14,540 bases of DNA from contig DFAQ01000045.1 in NCBI GenBank assembly GCA_002365865.1, forward strand, positions 18,455-32,994, given 5' to 3'. Below are positions 7,094 to 13,827 of the stretch, piece after piece (positions within the stretch are counted from its first letter, which is position 1; the number at the start of each line of letters is the position of its first letter). Below the pieces are notes generated by a model. It was not told the origin of the DNA and made no database searches. It worked only from the letters and a program-made list of their open reading frames with translations. The position numbers and the translations under genes are program-made. The DNA is from Pelotomaculum sp. UBA3102. Lineage in GTDB: Bacteria > Bacillota > Desulfotomaculia > Desulfotomaculales > Pelotomaculaceae.

Positions 7094-8161
7094 TCAGCCC
7101 ACCTGCTTCATTTGCTCCGCCTGGTCGATAGTAACCAGGGTGTCGACAATCTCATCCAGATCGCCTTCAAGCACTTCGTTCAACCGGTGCAGGGTAAGGC
7201 CGACACGGTGGTCTGTAACCCGGCTTTGGGGGAAATTATAGGTACGGATGCGCTCGCTGCGGTCGCCGGTGCCCACCATGGACCGGCGGGTGCTGGCCAC
7301 TTTTTCCTGGTGTTCCTTCTGGGCGCGGTCTAAAAGGCGCGCCCGCAGTACTTTCATCGCCTTATCCTTATTTTTATGCTGGGACTTTTCGTCCTGCATG
7401 GAGACAACAATCCCCGTAGGAAGGTGGGTAATCCGCACCGCCGACTGGGTGGTGTTTACCGACTGCCCGCCGTGTCCGGATGCACAGAACACGTCGATCC
7501 GAAGGTCATTGGCATCTATCTCGACGTCGACATCTTCCGCTTCAGGCAGCACCGCCACGGTTGCGGCAGAAGTATGGATTCGCCCGCCGGACTCCGTGGT
7601 GGGAATCCGCTGTACCCGGTGGACACCGCTTTCGAATTTCATCCGGCTGTAGGCCCCCTTTCCCGCGACGAGGAAAATCACTTCCTTGAATCCCCCGATA
7701 TCGGTGTAATTGGCGCCAAGCATTTCCGTTTTCCATCCCTGGCGCTCGGCATAACGGGCATACATACGGAAAAGATCGGCGGCAAACAGCGCTGCCTCTT
7801 CCCCGCCGGTACCGGCACGAATTTCAATAATCACGTTTTTTTCGTCATTGGGGTCCTTCGGCAGCAGGAGCAATCTCAGCTGTTTTTCCAGTGCTTCTTT
7901 CTTTTCCGCCAACTCATCCAGCTCTGCCTGTGCCATTTGTTTCATTTCAGCATCAGTATCTTCGTCCAGGAGGGTTTTGGTATCCTGAAACTCTTTAATG
8001 ATTTTTTTATAGTCCCGGTATGCCGACACAACCTCGGCCAGTTCCGCATGGGCCTTAACATATTGCTGCCAACTGGGAAGGTCGGCGATTACTTCAGGGT
8101 CCCCGATCAGGGTCCCTAACTGATCATACTTTTCTTCCAACTGGGCCAGTTTTTCCAGCAT
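7094..8161 (-). CDS. prfA: Peptide chain release factor 1 (RF1)
   Basis: Recognises UAA and UAG in the ribosomal A site and triggers peptidyl-tRNA hydrolysis. It has 355 residues, the normal length. The stop-codon tripeptide PxT is P187-T-T189 within RIPTTES, which marks RF1 rather than RF2 (SPF). The GGQ catalytic loop is at 231-233 in SGHGGQSVNTT; Q233 is the PrmC target. The N-terminal 100 residues are charged and helical, as expected for domain 1. The ATG start has AGGTG about 10 bases upstream. The gene is 2 bases after DUF1385 and 1 base before prmC, a tightly coupled three-gene run. Confidence 0.98.
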   Translation of the reverse strand: MLEKLAQLEEKYDQLGTLIGDPEVIADLPSWQQYVKAHAELAEVVSAYRDYKKIIKEFQDTKTLLDEDTDAEMKQMAQAELDELAEKKEALEKQLRLLLLPKDPNDEKNVIIEIRAGTGGEEAALFAADLFRMYARYAERQGWKTEMLGANYTDIGGFKEVIFLVAGKGAYSRMKFESGVHRVQRIPTTESGGRIHTSAATVAVLPEAEDVDVEIDANDLRIDVFCASGHGGQSVNTTQSAVRITHLPTGIVVSMQDEKSQHKNKDKAMKVLRARLLDRAQKEHQEKVASTRRSMVGTGDRSERIRTYNFPQSRVTDHRVGLTLHRLNEVLEGDLDEIVDTLVTIDQAEQMKQVG

Positions 8162-8163
8162 GG

Positions 8164-9033
8164 TTACTTCTCACCTTCCTTAAAGACAGCGCCGAAGGCG
8201 GTAATGGCCACTTCCACCTGCCCGTTGTCCGGCGGCGCGGTTGTCAATTTTTGCAGCCACAGCCCCGGCGCAATCAAAATCCGGCATAAAGCATTATCGG
8301 CATATTTGCCGGACAGTTTAACCAGTTCATAAGAAATACCCGCCACCGCCGGCAGAAGAAGCACCCGCGAAAGAATCCGCCACCAGAGCACCTGCTCACC
8401 CAGCAGGGAAAAAATAAGGATACTGATAACCAGCACGATCAGGAGAAAACTGGTGCCGCAGCGCGGGTGGAGGGTGGAATAATTTTGGACCCGCTCCACC
8501 GTAAGCTCATCACCGGTCTCGTAGGCGTTAATTACCTTGTGTTCGGCCCCGTGGTACTCAAAAACCCGCCGGATATCACCCAGCCGCCCGACTGCCAGCA
8601 CATAAGCCAAAAAAATGGCTATGCGAAAAACTCCCTCGACCAGGTTTTGCATGAAACTCCCCGGGGCAACCTCTTTTAAGAGGTGTGCGGCAAAAGTAGG
8701 CAAGACAACGAAAAGAAGAATTGCCAGCCCGAACGCGATACCGATCGTGACGACAATTTCCTTTACCGTAAGTTCCTCATCTTCTCCGGTGGCCTGGTTT
8801 GCGGAATAAGTCAGCGCTTCAATTCCCAGCACCAGGGATTCAACCAGCACCACCATACCGCGTACCAGGGGCCAGTTTAAAACCGGCACCCTTCTGGCCA
8901 GGGAACCGACTTTTTTTTCATCGACGATAATATCCCGGTCCGGCAGGCGGACGGCAACGGCACGGGAATCAGGCCCGCGCATCATTACTCCTTCAATGAC
9001 CGCCTGGCCGCCGTACTGAAACGGCGCGCCCAT
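8164..9033 (-). CDS. DUF1385 membrane protein (YqhQ family)
   Basis: Conserved integral membrane protein of unknown function, 289 residues. Signature segments visible are YGGQAVIEGVMMRG at 7-20, EYHGAEHKVINAYE at 159-172, LHPRCGTSFL at 188-197 and YELVKLSGKYAD at 235-246. Hydrophobic helices lie near 55-72, 93-117, 133-150, 195-212 and 217-234. The His-rich EYHGAEHK and the Cys in HPRCGTS could bind metal, but I know of no assigned activity. The ATG start has GGAGGG about 10 bases upstream. It is the first gene of the prfA-prmC run, just after the rpmE terminator, and I see no clear promoter in between, so leakage through that terminator may feed it. Linkage to prfA is seen in Clostridia but not in Bacillus (recalled, not checked). 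Confidence 0.9.
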   Translation of the reverse strand: MGAPFQYGGQAVIEGVMMRGPDSRAVAVRLPDRDIIVDEKKVGSLARRVPVLNWPLVRGMVVLVESLVLGIEALTYSANQATGEDEELTVKEIVVTIGIAFGLAILLFVVLPTFAAHLLKEVAPGSFMQNLVEGVFRIAIFLAYVLAVGRLGDIRRVFEYHGAEHKVINAYETGDELTVERVQNYSTLHPRCGTSFLLIVLVISILIFSLLGEQVLWWRILSRVLLLPAVAGISYELVKLSGKYADNALCRILIAPGLWLQKLTTAPPDNGQVEVAITAFGAVFKEGEK

Positions 9034-9089
9034 ATCAACACTTCCCTCCGTAAAACTTTTAAGCTCACCTGCGGCAACCGCCTCATATT

Positions 9090-9120
9090 AAAAACAGCAG
9101 AGCGACCGCTCTGCCTGTTA
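9090..9120 (-). terminator. Intrinsic terminator after rpmE
   Basis: A perfect 7-base stem GCAGAGC (9097-9103) with GCTCTGC (9108-9114), loop of 4, extended imperfectly by AACAG/CTGTT. It is followed on the minus strand by TG and five Ts (9094-9090). It starts 6 bases after the rpmE stop. This is the clearest Rho-independent terminator of the window. Confidence 0.85.
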
Positions 9121-9324
9121 CTACTTTTTTAAGCCGTATTTTTTACGGAAGCGCTCGGCTCTTCCGCCGGTTTCAATTGTCCGTTGCGATCCGGTGTAAA
9201 AGGGGTGGCATTTGGAACAAATCTCCACGCGCAAGTCTTTCCTGGTGGAGCCGGTTTCAAATGTTTCACCGCAGACACAGGCCACCTTGGTTTTTCCGTA
9301 TTTCGGATGTATTTTTTCTTTCAT
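9121..9324 (-). CDS. rpmE: 50S ribosomal protein L31, zinc-binding (C+) form
   Basis: Large-subunit protein at the intersubunit bridge to S13/S19. It has 67 residues beginning MKEKIHPKYG, the classic L31 N-terminus. Four cysteines, C16 and C18 (CVC) with C36 and C39 (CSKC), make this the zinc-containing C+ form rather than the zinc-independent C- paralogue that Zur-regulated operons carry. The start is ATG 9324, with AAGAGGTG ending 6 bases upstream; an in-frame GTG three codons earlier overlaps that SD and is unlikely. It stands alone between a good promoter and a good terminator. Bacillus also has rho near rpmE; here two extra genes separate them. Confidence 0.97.
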   Translation of the reverse strand: MKEKIHPKYGKTKVACVCGETFETGSTRKDLRVEICSKCHPFYTGSQRTIETGGRAERFRKKYGLKK

Positions 9325-9370
9325 GTGGCTCACCTCTTTTCTTTAATGCAAAGGGAAAACATACCTTGTA

Positions 9371-9399
9371 ATTATAGCACAAGAAGTTCCGGCCTGCAA
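9371..9399 (-). promoter_or_regulatory. SigA-type promoter for rpmE
   Basis: The minus strand reads TTGCAG (9394-9399), a 17-base spacer, and a perfect TATAAT (9371-9376) preceded by TGC, an extended -10. The predicted start is near 9364, about 40 bases before the rpmE ATG. The -35 is weak (three of six), the -10 strong. Confidence 0.78.
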
Positions 9400-9439
9400 G
9401 AAATATAAAAAGTTTTGTTTTAAAAATAGTGTTTTACCT

Positions 9440-10693
9440 CTACCTTACGGGACGGGAAAAATTGCCCACGGCCAACCCCGGAACTTCTTTTAATGCTTCA
9501 ACCAGCGCCGGTACGCCCAGAATTTTACCGCTGCTTTCGGGTATATGCCGGAAAAGCAGGTCGGTATCGATATTCAGGTTGCGCAACTGCACCATGTTCA
9601 AACCCGTGTCCTGCACCAAGTCCAGCAAAGCTTCAACCTCCTCCTCCCGATCGGTGAGACCGGGAAAAACAAGCAAATTCAACGAGACCCAGACGCCCAG
9701 AGACACCCCCGCACTGATGGAACGGCGGACATCGGCGAGACCGAAACCGCGGGGACGAAAGTAAGCCTGATATGTTTTCTCGCGGGCACTGATCAGGCTG
9801 ATCCGTACGGCATTCAAACCAGCCCGGTAAATATCCGTTACCCCCCTGGTAAACCCGCCGTTGCTGTTCATATTAATGGTGCCGCGCCCGGTTGCCGAGC
9901 GGATCATCCCGATTGACTCTACTATGGTATCTGAAGCCAGCGCCGGTTCACCCTCGCAGCCTTGGCCGAAGCTCACCACGGCCCCTTCAGCGGTTTCCAG
10001 GTGCGGCACGGCGACTTCCGCCACTTCCCCCGGGGTGGGTACGGATTTAATCCGCTCCTGGGGTGAGGGACAGCATTCCGACGATTGCAGAGAAATACAT
10101 CCCAGGCATTCGGCGTTGCACGAAGGTGAAACCGGGATCCCCCCCTCCCAGCGGCCGTAAAATATGTTTTGGGCGGTAAAACACCGGTATGCCAACGAGC
10201 AGTGGGCCAGCCGGCGGAGAATGCTGTTTTCAGGGTGCCGGTCAACTTTATTTTTAACCAGGTCCGGCAGATCTTCAGTATTATAATGAGCCGGGTCCCA
10301 CCTGCCGGGGTCGTCAGTAAGCCTGGCGGCTGCGTAAAGTTCCCCGTCCCTGCACGCCACGGCGGTATAACCCATCAAAGGCAGCGGCTCACCTTTTTTC
10401 TTTCTTTGATATGCCGGCAGCATGGTGCGGGTATACCCCTGGGGCAAAAGAGCCGCTACCGCCCAGGCCCGGCCTTTCGCCCACGGGTTTTGTTCCAGGA
10501 GTGAAAAACGCCCGGCGCGCGTCAACCCGACCGGAGACCCGCCGGGAATCATGACCAGGGAAGCCCCGGCGGGCATTTTCACCATATCGTCCCCGGTAAA
10601 TTCCACGAACAGGCCGCCGGTGCGCCCGGCGGCCCCCAGGCTCTGATGATCATAAAGCTGCCCGTCATCCCCGGCAAACACCAGGCGGTACAA
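9440..10693 (-). CDS. Radical SAM protein of unknown function with unassigned N-terminal domain
   Basis: A 417-residue protein whose C-terminal half is a radical SAM enzyme. SPSCNAECLGC places the 4Fe-4S ligands at C192, C196 and C199 (CxxxCxxC), and GQGCEGEP near 244-251 is a GGE-like SAM-binding segment. The first 185 or so residues match no domain I recognise and look like a mixed beta/alpha domain. Further cysteines at 165, 171, 207, 208 and 246 surround the core motif and could hold an auxiliary cluster. The start is uncertain. TTG 10693 has GGGGGTGG 5 bases upstream and is preferred; GTG 10708 in the same frame has no SD. It is flanked by a terminator and palindrome upstream and the rpmE promoter downstream, so it is probably monocistronic. 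Substrate and pathway are unknown. Broad resemblance to the biotin-synthase-related radical SAM group is a guess. Confidence 0.85.
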   Translation of the reverse strand: MYRLVFAGDDGQLYDHQSLGAAGRTGGLFVEFTGDDMVKMPAGASLVMIPGGSPVGLTRAGRFSLLEQNPWAKGRAWAVAALLPQGYTRTMLPAYQRKKKGEPLPLMGYTAVACRDGELYAAARLTDDPGRWDPAHYNTEDLPDLVKNKVDRHPENSILRRLAHCSLAYRCFTAQNIFYGRWEGGIPVSPSCNAECLGCISLQSSECCPSPQERIKSVPTPGEVAEVAVPHLETAEGAVVSFGQGCEGEPALASDTIVESIGMIRSATGRGTINMNSNGGFTRGVTDIYRAGLNAVRISLISAREKTYQAYFRPRGFGLADVRRSISAGVSLGVWVSLNLLVFPGLTDREEEVEALLDLVQDTGLNMVQLRNLNIDTDLLFRHIPESSGKILGVPALVEALKEVPGLAVGNFSRPVR

Positions 10694-10711
10694 ACCCACC
10701 ACCCCCACGAC

Positions 10712-10728
10712 TTGTTAATAATTAACAA
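10712..10728. promoter_or_regulatory. 17-base palindrome, operator-like, before the radical SAM gene
   Basis: TTGTTAATAATTAACAA is a perfect 8-base inverted repeat around one base. It ends a few bases upstream of the SD of the radical SAM gene. The half-site TTGTTAA/TTAACAA equals the clostridial Rex (NADH-sensing repressor) half-site, but the usual spacer is four bases and here it is three, so Rex binding is doubtful. An adjoining inverted repeat, AAAAGG (10727-10732) with CCTTTT (10741-10746), overlaps it by two bases. Confidence 0.5.
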
Positions 10729-10775
10729 AAGGTGCCGGTTCCTTTTTGGGGAAAAATGGAATTAAGGTTTTTCAT

Positions 10776-10803
10776 AAAAAAGCCGCCGGTTCAAGCGACT
10801 TTT
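10776..10803 (-). terminator. Intrinsic terminator after the LysM/M23 gene
   Basis: The minus strand reads AAAAGTCGC (10803-10795), an 8-base loop, then GCGGCTTTT (10786-10778) with two more Ts and an A-rich tail. The stem has one T-G wobble and a six-base T run. It lies 12 bases after the M23 stop codon and separates that gene from the radical SAM gene. Confidence 0.8.
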
Positions 10804-10815
10804 CCCAAGTACTGT

Positions 10816-11721
10816 TTACCCGTAATAACTTTCCCTTTCCAAAAACATTAACGGGTCAAGCGGGACGCCGTTTTTCAGCACCTCCAGGTGCAGGTGCGGC
10901 CCCTGAGAGTGTCCGGTGTTGCCGGCCAGGGCAATAATCGCGTTTGAATCCACGCGCTCACCTTCTGCAACCAGCAGCTTCGAACAGTGAGCGTAGAGCG
11001 TACGGATTCCGCCGCCGTGGTCGATGATTACCGCCAGCCCGTAGGTTCCCCTGGGTCCTGCAAATGCCACCCGGCCGGAGGCGGCCGCCCGGATCGGAGT
11101 TCCTTCTTCCGCGGCAATATCGATACCTTCGTGGGGCCGGCCATTCCTGATGCCGAACGGCGAAGTTATTGCTCCCACCAGCGGCCAAGTCAAGGGAACC
11201 GACCAGGCCGCGAGACCCCGGGCAGGTTTATTGCTGGGACCGGTCAAGGGGATGAAAAGTTGCCGGCCCTCAATTATTTTATGTATATTTGAAAGCCCGT
11301 TCCTGGCAGCGATTACATCAATAGCCACCCCATACCTTCCGGAAATATCCCACAAGGTTTCCCCTGCTTGAACCTGGTGGACCATAGAGTCGGTAGGCAC
11401 TCTTAACAACTGACCGGACACGATGTAATCCTGGTCTGTAAGTTTGTTTGCCGCGACAAGAGTTTCAATGGAAAGCCCCTGCTCTCTGGCAATGCCCGAC
11501 AGGGTATCGCCGGGCTCAACCAAATATAAAATTTCCGTCGCCGTTTCCGTTTCCGTCACCGGAACTGCAGGCGGGTAAATATACGGCTTGCTGGTCACAA
11601 TCAGCTCGTCCAGCCTGGCCGTGGCCGGAACTGCTGCCGTACCGACAATCCCCGCGACCGTAATAACTGCTACCCATAATTTAATCTGATTTATTTTTAG
11701 TTTTAGAAATTTCATTGCCAT
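10816..11721 (-). CDS. Secreted LysM-LysM-M23 peptidoglycan endopeptidase
   Basis: Predicted cell-wall hydrolase of 301 residues. The N-terminus has a basic stretch and a hydrophobic core (about 15-30) ending VPATA, consistent with a signal peptide or an uncleaved anchor. Two LysM domains follow at about 66-108 (LVEPGDTLSGIA) and 115-158 (VQAGETLWDIS). The M23 zinc peptidase domain covers 184-290, with H197 and D201 in HEGID, H245 in YAHC, and H276/H278 in HLHLE, so all metal and catalytic positions are present and activity is expected. The start is ATG 11721, with GAGG 7 bases upstream; the frame is open 13 codons further to 11760 but without SD. It sits 86 bases after rho and ends at a terminator. 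A role in growth or sporulation wall remodelling is inference. Confidence 0.93.
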   Translation of the reverse strand: MAMKFLKLKINQIKLWVAVITVAGIVGTAAVPATARLDELIVTSKPYIYPPAVPVTETETATEILYLVEPGDTLSGIAREQGLSIETLVAANKLTDQDYIVSGQLLRVPTDSMVHQVQAGETLWDISGRYGVAIDVIAARNGLSNIHKIIEGRQLFIPLTGPSNKPARGLAAWSVPLTWPLVGAITSPFGIRNGRPHEGIDIAAEEGTPIRAAASGRVAFAGPRGTYGLAVIIDHGGGIRTLYAHCSKLLVAEGERVDSNAIIALAGNTGHSQGPHLHLEVLKNGVPLDPLMFLERESYYG

Positions 11722-11807
11722 AAAATCACCTCTCCCAGTATGCCTAAAGCAGACCAACATTTAGTTTTACCGGGGGAGGATCATTTTATACCTACATGGG
11801 TAATATT

Positions 11808-13088
11808 TTATTTTCTTGCCGCAATCGCCTCGGCATGGCGCAGTCTCCGGAAGGCATGAAGCATGTCCCGGTTGGTTCTGGCCCGCTTCATCTGTTCCAT
11901 CAGCATTTCCATGGCCTCCCATGAAGTAGCCCCGCTGGCGGCCTTTCGAAACTGCCAAATCATCTCCAGCTCGTCTTTTGTAAGCAACAGTTCTTCCTTA
12001 CGGGTACCCGAACGCTTGACATCTATGGCCGGAAAAAGCCTTCTTTCCGCCAGGCGGCGGTCCAATATCAACTCCATGTTGCCCGTCCCTTTAAACTCCT
12101 CAAAAATAACCTCGTCCATCCTGCTGCCTGTCTCAATCAGGGCCGTGGCCAGTATCGTCAGACTGCCTCCCTCTTCCAGGGTGCGGGCAGCTCCGAAAAA
12201 GCGCTTGGGTTTATGAAGCGCCGCGGGGTCCACACCGCCCGACAGGGTACGCCCGCTGGGGGGCACTACCAGGTTATTCGCCCTTGCCAGCCTGGTAATA
12301 CTGTCCAGAAGGATGACAACATCGTGCTTGTGCTCCACCAAACGCTTGGCCCGCTCAAGCACCATATCCGCCACTTTCACGTGGTTTTCCGGTGGCTCGT
12401 CGAAGGTGGAACTGACCACTTCGCCGTTTACCGAACGTTCTATGTCCGTAACTTCCTCCGGTCTCTCGTCAATAAGCAATACCATCAGAAACACTTCCGG
12501 GTGATTGATGGTAATGCTGTTGGCGATCTCTTTAAGCAGCATGGTCTTACCTGCTTTGGGCGGGGCTACGATTATGCCCCGCTGGCCTTTTCCTATGGGT
12601 GCCACCAAATCTATGATCCTTGCTGAAAGCCTTTCGGGATCGGTTTCAAGGATAAAACGCTCCGTAGGATAAAGGGGGGTAAGACCGTCGAAGTGGAATC
12701 TTTCGGCTGATTGCTCCGGGTCTTTGCCATTTACCTGCTCAACCCTCAGTAAGGCGAAATACCGCTCTGAATCCTTGGGCCGGCGCACCTGGCCGGCTAC
12801 CAGGTCTCCTGTACGCAGGTCAAAACGCCTGATTTGTGATAAGGATACGTATATGTCATCGTAACTGGGAAGGTATTGGAAGGGCCTCAAAAATCCGTAA
12901 CCGTCCGGAAGTATCTCCAGAACGCCTTTAGCATGTAAAATTCCGTGTTTTTCCGTCTGGGTTTTTAGAATTTCAAAAATCAGCTCTTTTTTTCGCAGTT
13001 TATAGTAACCGTGAATTTCAAGCTCTCGCGCTATTTTATAGAGTTCTACCATGGTTTTGTTTTCTAACTCTGCATGATTCAAAGGCAT
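11808..13088 (-). CDS. rho: Transcription termination factor Rho
   Basis: Hexameric RNA-dependent ATPase that terminates transcription. It has 426 residues without a large N-terminal insertion. Rho_N spans 1-45 (KLRKKELIFEIL), and the cold-shock RNA-binding domain is at about 50-118 with DGYGFLR at 62-68. In the RecA-type motor, Walker A APPKAGKT is at 175-182, Walker B VVILLD at 257-262, the Q-loop VVPPSGRTLSGG at 274-285 and the R-loop KGTGNMEL at 333-340. All motor motifs are intact. The start is ATG 13088; its SD AAAGGGG is only 2 bases away, an unusually tight spacing that may make initiation inefficient. It follows DUF2062 by 50 bases with no promoter evident between, so co-transcription is likely. 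Confidence 0.98.
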   Translation of the reverse strand: MPLNHAELENKTMVELYKIARELEIHGYYKLRKKELIFEILKTQTEKHGILHAKGVLEILPDGYGFLRPFQYLPSYDDIYVSLSQIRRFDLRTGDLVAGQVRRPKDSERYFALLRVEQVNGKDPEQSAERFHFDGLTPLYPTERFILETDPERLSARIIDLVAPIGKGQRGIIVAPPKAGKTMLLKEIANSITINHPEVFLMVLLIDERPEEVTDIERSVNGEVVSSTFDEPPENHVKVADMVLERAKRLVEHKHDVVILLDSITRLARANNLVVPPSGRTLSGGVDPAALHKPKRFFGAARTLEEGGSLTILATALIETGSRMDEVIFEEFKGTGNMELILDRRLAERRLFPAIDVKRSGTRKEELLLTKDELEMIWQFRKAASGATSWEAMEMLMEQMKRARTNRDMLHAFRRLRHAEAIAARK

Positions 13089-13138
13089 CTCCCCTTTGCG
13101 GGCTTAATCAGTATCCTCCCGGATTTACCGGAACGGTT

Positions 13139-13630
13139 TCAGGCACCCCACCGGCGCCGGCTGCGTTCGATCAAAAAAACTAAAAGAAAATATACCACCA
13201 GCCATACCAGCGTGGCGTTTATCAAGCTCCCAGCTAAAAAAGGATAGCCGTGCTCAACGACTTTGGATAAAAACAGGGCGTAAAGCGAATCTCCGGCGAT
13301 GACGACCTGCGGAGAGGCTATATTGCCGAAAAAGGTGGTTCCGACCAGAACATTTAAAGTAAAGAAAAAAGGAACGGCGAGTTTGAAAAAAATCACGGTT
13401 ACTACCGCAGCCACAGGGTTACAGTGGGTTGCACGGGCAGCCAGGTAAGACAGGGGGATGCTAATCACCGGAATGGGCAGGAAATCAAAAGCCAGGCCCA
13501 ATGCCACCCCTGCGGCGATCTTTTTGGGTGAGTCGGCCAAGCTTTTCACCTTGCTCCAATAAACCTTAACAGCTTCACAGACACGGGAAGTTATTTTTTT
13601 CCTCAAAAATATAACTCCTTCATAAAACAC
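13139..13630 (-). CDS. DUF2062 membrane protein
   Basis: Small integral membrane protein of 163 residues (155 from the inner start). It matches the DUF2062 pattern: SPKKIAAGVALGLAFDFLPI at 34-53, then SIPLSYLAARATHCNPVAA at 57-75. Hydrophobic helices lie near 37-65, 72-100 and 130-153, and the C-terminus is basic (ERSRRRWG). The function of the family is unknown; members often accompany glycosyltransferases or envelope genes. Two starts are equally well equipped. GTG 13630 has AAGGAG 7 bases upstream and is one base after the stop of a 15-codon cistron. TTG 13606 has AAGGAG 8 bases upstream. I list the longer form. It precedes rho by 50 bases, probably in the same transcript. Confidence 0.85.
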   Translation of the reverse strand: MFYEGVIFLRKKITSRVCEAVKVYWSKVKSLADSPKKIAAGVALGLAFDFLPIPVISIPLSYLAARATHCNPVAAVVTVIFFKLAVPFFFTLNVLVGTTFFGNIASPQVVIAGDSLYALFLSKVVEHGYPFLAGSLINATLVWLVVYFLLVFLIERSRRRWGA

Positions 13631-13644
13631 TTCAAAACTCCTTC
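13615..13644 (-). promoter_or_regulatory. Duplicated Shine-Dalgarno sequences, 23 bases apart
   Basis: GAAGGAG occurs at 13644-13638 and again at 13621-13615 on the minus strand. Each is at working distance from an in-frame non-ATG start of the DUF2062 gene (GTG 13630, TTG 13606). The first lies inside the small upstream cistron. The arrangement would allow two N-termini differing by eight residues. Confidence 0.65.
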
Positions 13645-13679
13645 GCTTTAAAAAGGTGCCCGTATGCGAAAAACATCAT
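13632..13679 (-). CDS. Candidate 15-codon leader cistron upstream of DUF2062
   Basis: The reading frame encodes MMFFAYGHLFKAKEF and ends in TGA one base before the GTG of the DUF2062 gene. Its ribosome binding site is excellent: GGAGGGAG on the minus strand ends 5 bases before the first ATG. An in-frame ATG five codons upstream (13694) overlaps that SD and is unlikely. The last codons of the cistron contain the SD of the next gene, a geometry typical of translational coupling. No run of regulatory codons is visible, so it does not look like an amino-acid attenuator. It may be a real small protein, a coupling device or chance in AT-rich DNA. I recognise no homologue. Confidence 0.45.
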   Translation of the reverse strand: MMFFAYGHLFKAKEF

Positions 13680-13702
13680 ATAATCTCCCTCCATGGATGC
13701 TT

Positions 13703-13730
13703 TGTATACTATTAAAATAAATACCATCAA
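13703..13730 (-). promoter_or_regulatory. Candidate promoter for leader cistron-DUF2062-rho
   Basis: The minus strand reads TTGATG (13725-13730), a 16-base spacer, then TATACA (13703-13708), four of six matches in each hexamer. Initiation near 13696 would leave about 17 bases before the leader ATG. A perfect TATAAT at 13745-13750 with a poor -35 (TTTAAC, 16-base spacer) is an alternative about 40 bases upstream. The rest of the gap back to the transaldolase stop is AT-rich; I see no GC-rich terminator, only the short palindrome AGTAATTACT just after the stop. Confidence 0.45.
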
Positions 13731-13827
13731 TACTACTACTGATTATTATATTCATTTTGTTGGGGAGTTAAACACCTTCGCCTAACTATTTTACACTGGA
13801 AAAGTAATTACTACCTTTATTGATTTA

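Noticed and set aside
7376..8119. Plus-strand open frame of 247 codons opposite prfA
   Set aside because: It is antisense to a certain RF1 gene, its translation shows no domain, and no SD or promoter precedes it. Codon bias of the sense gene leaves the opposite strand open.
11722..11807. Riboswitch (for example c-di-AMP type) ahead of the LysM/M23 gene
   Set aside because: The gap is only 86 bases, AT-rich, with no conserved riboswitch core or terminator; only a TATAAA without a -35 is visible.
13603..13623. Six-codon frame ATG AAG GAG TTA TAT TTT TGA overlapping the DUF2062 start
   Set aside because: The nearest upstream SD is about 14 bases away, and the frame seems a by-product of the duplicated SD sequence.
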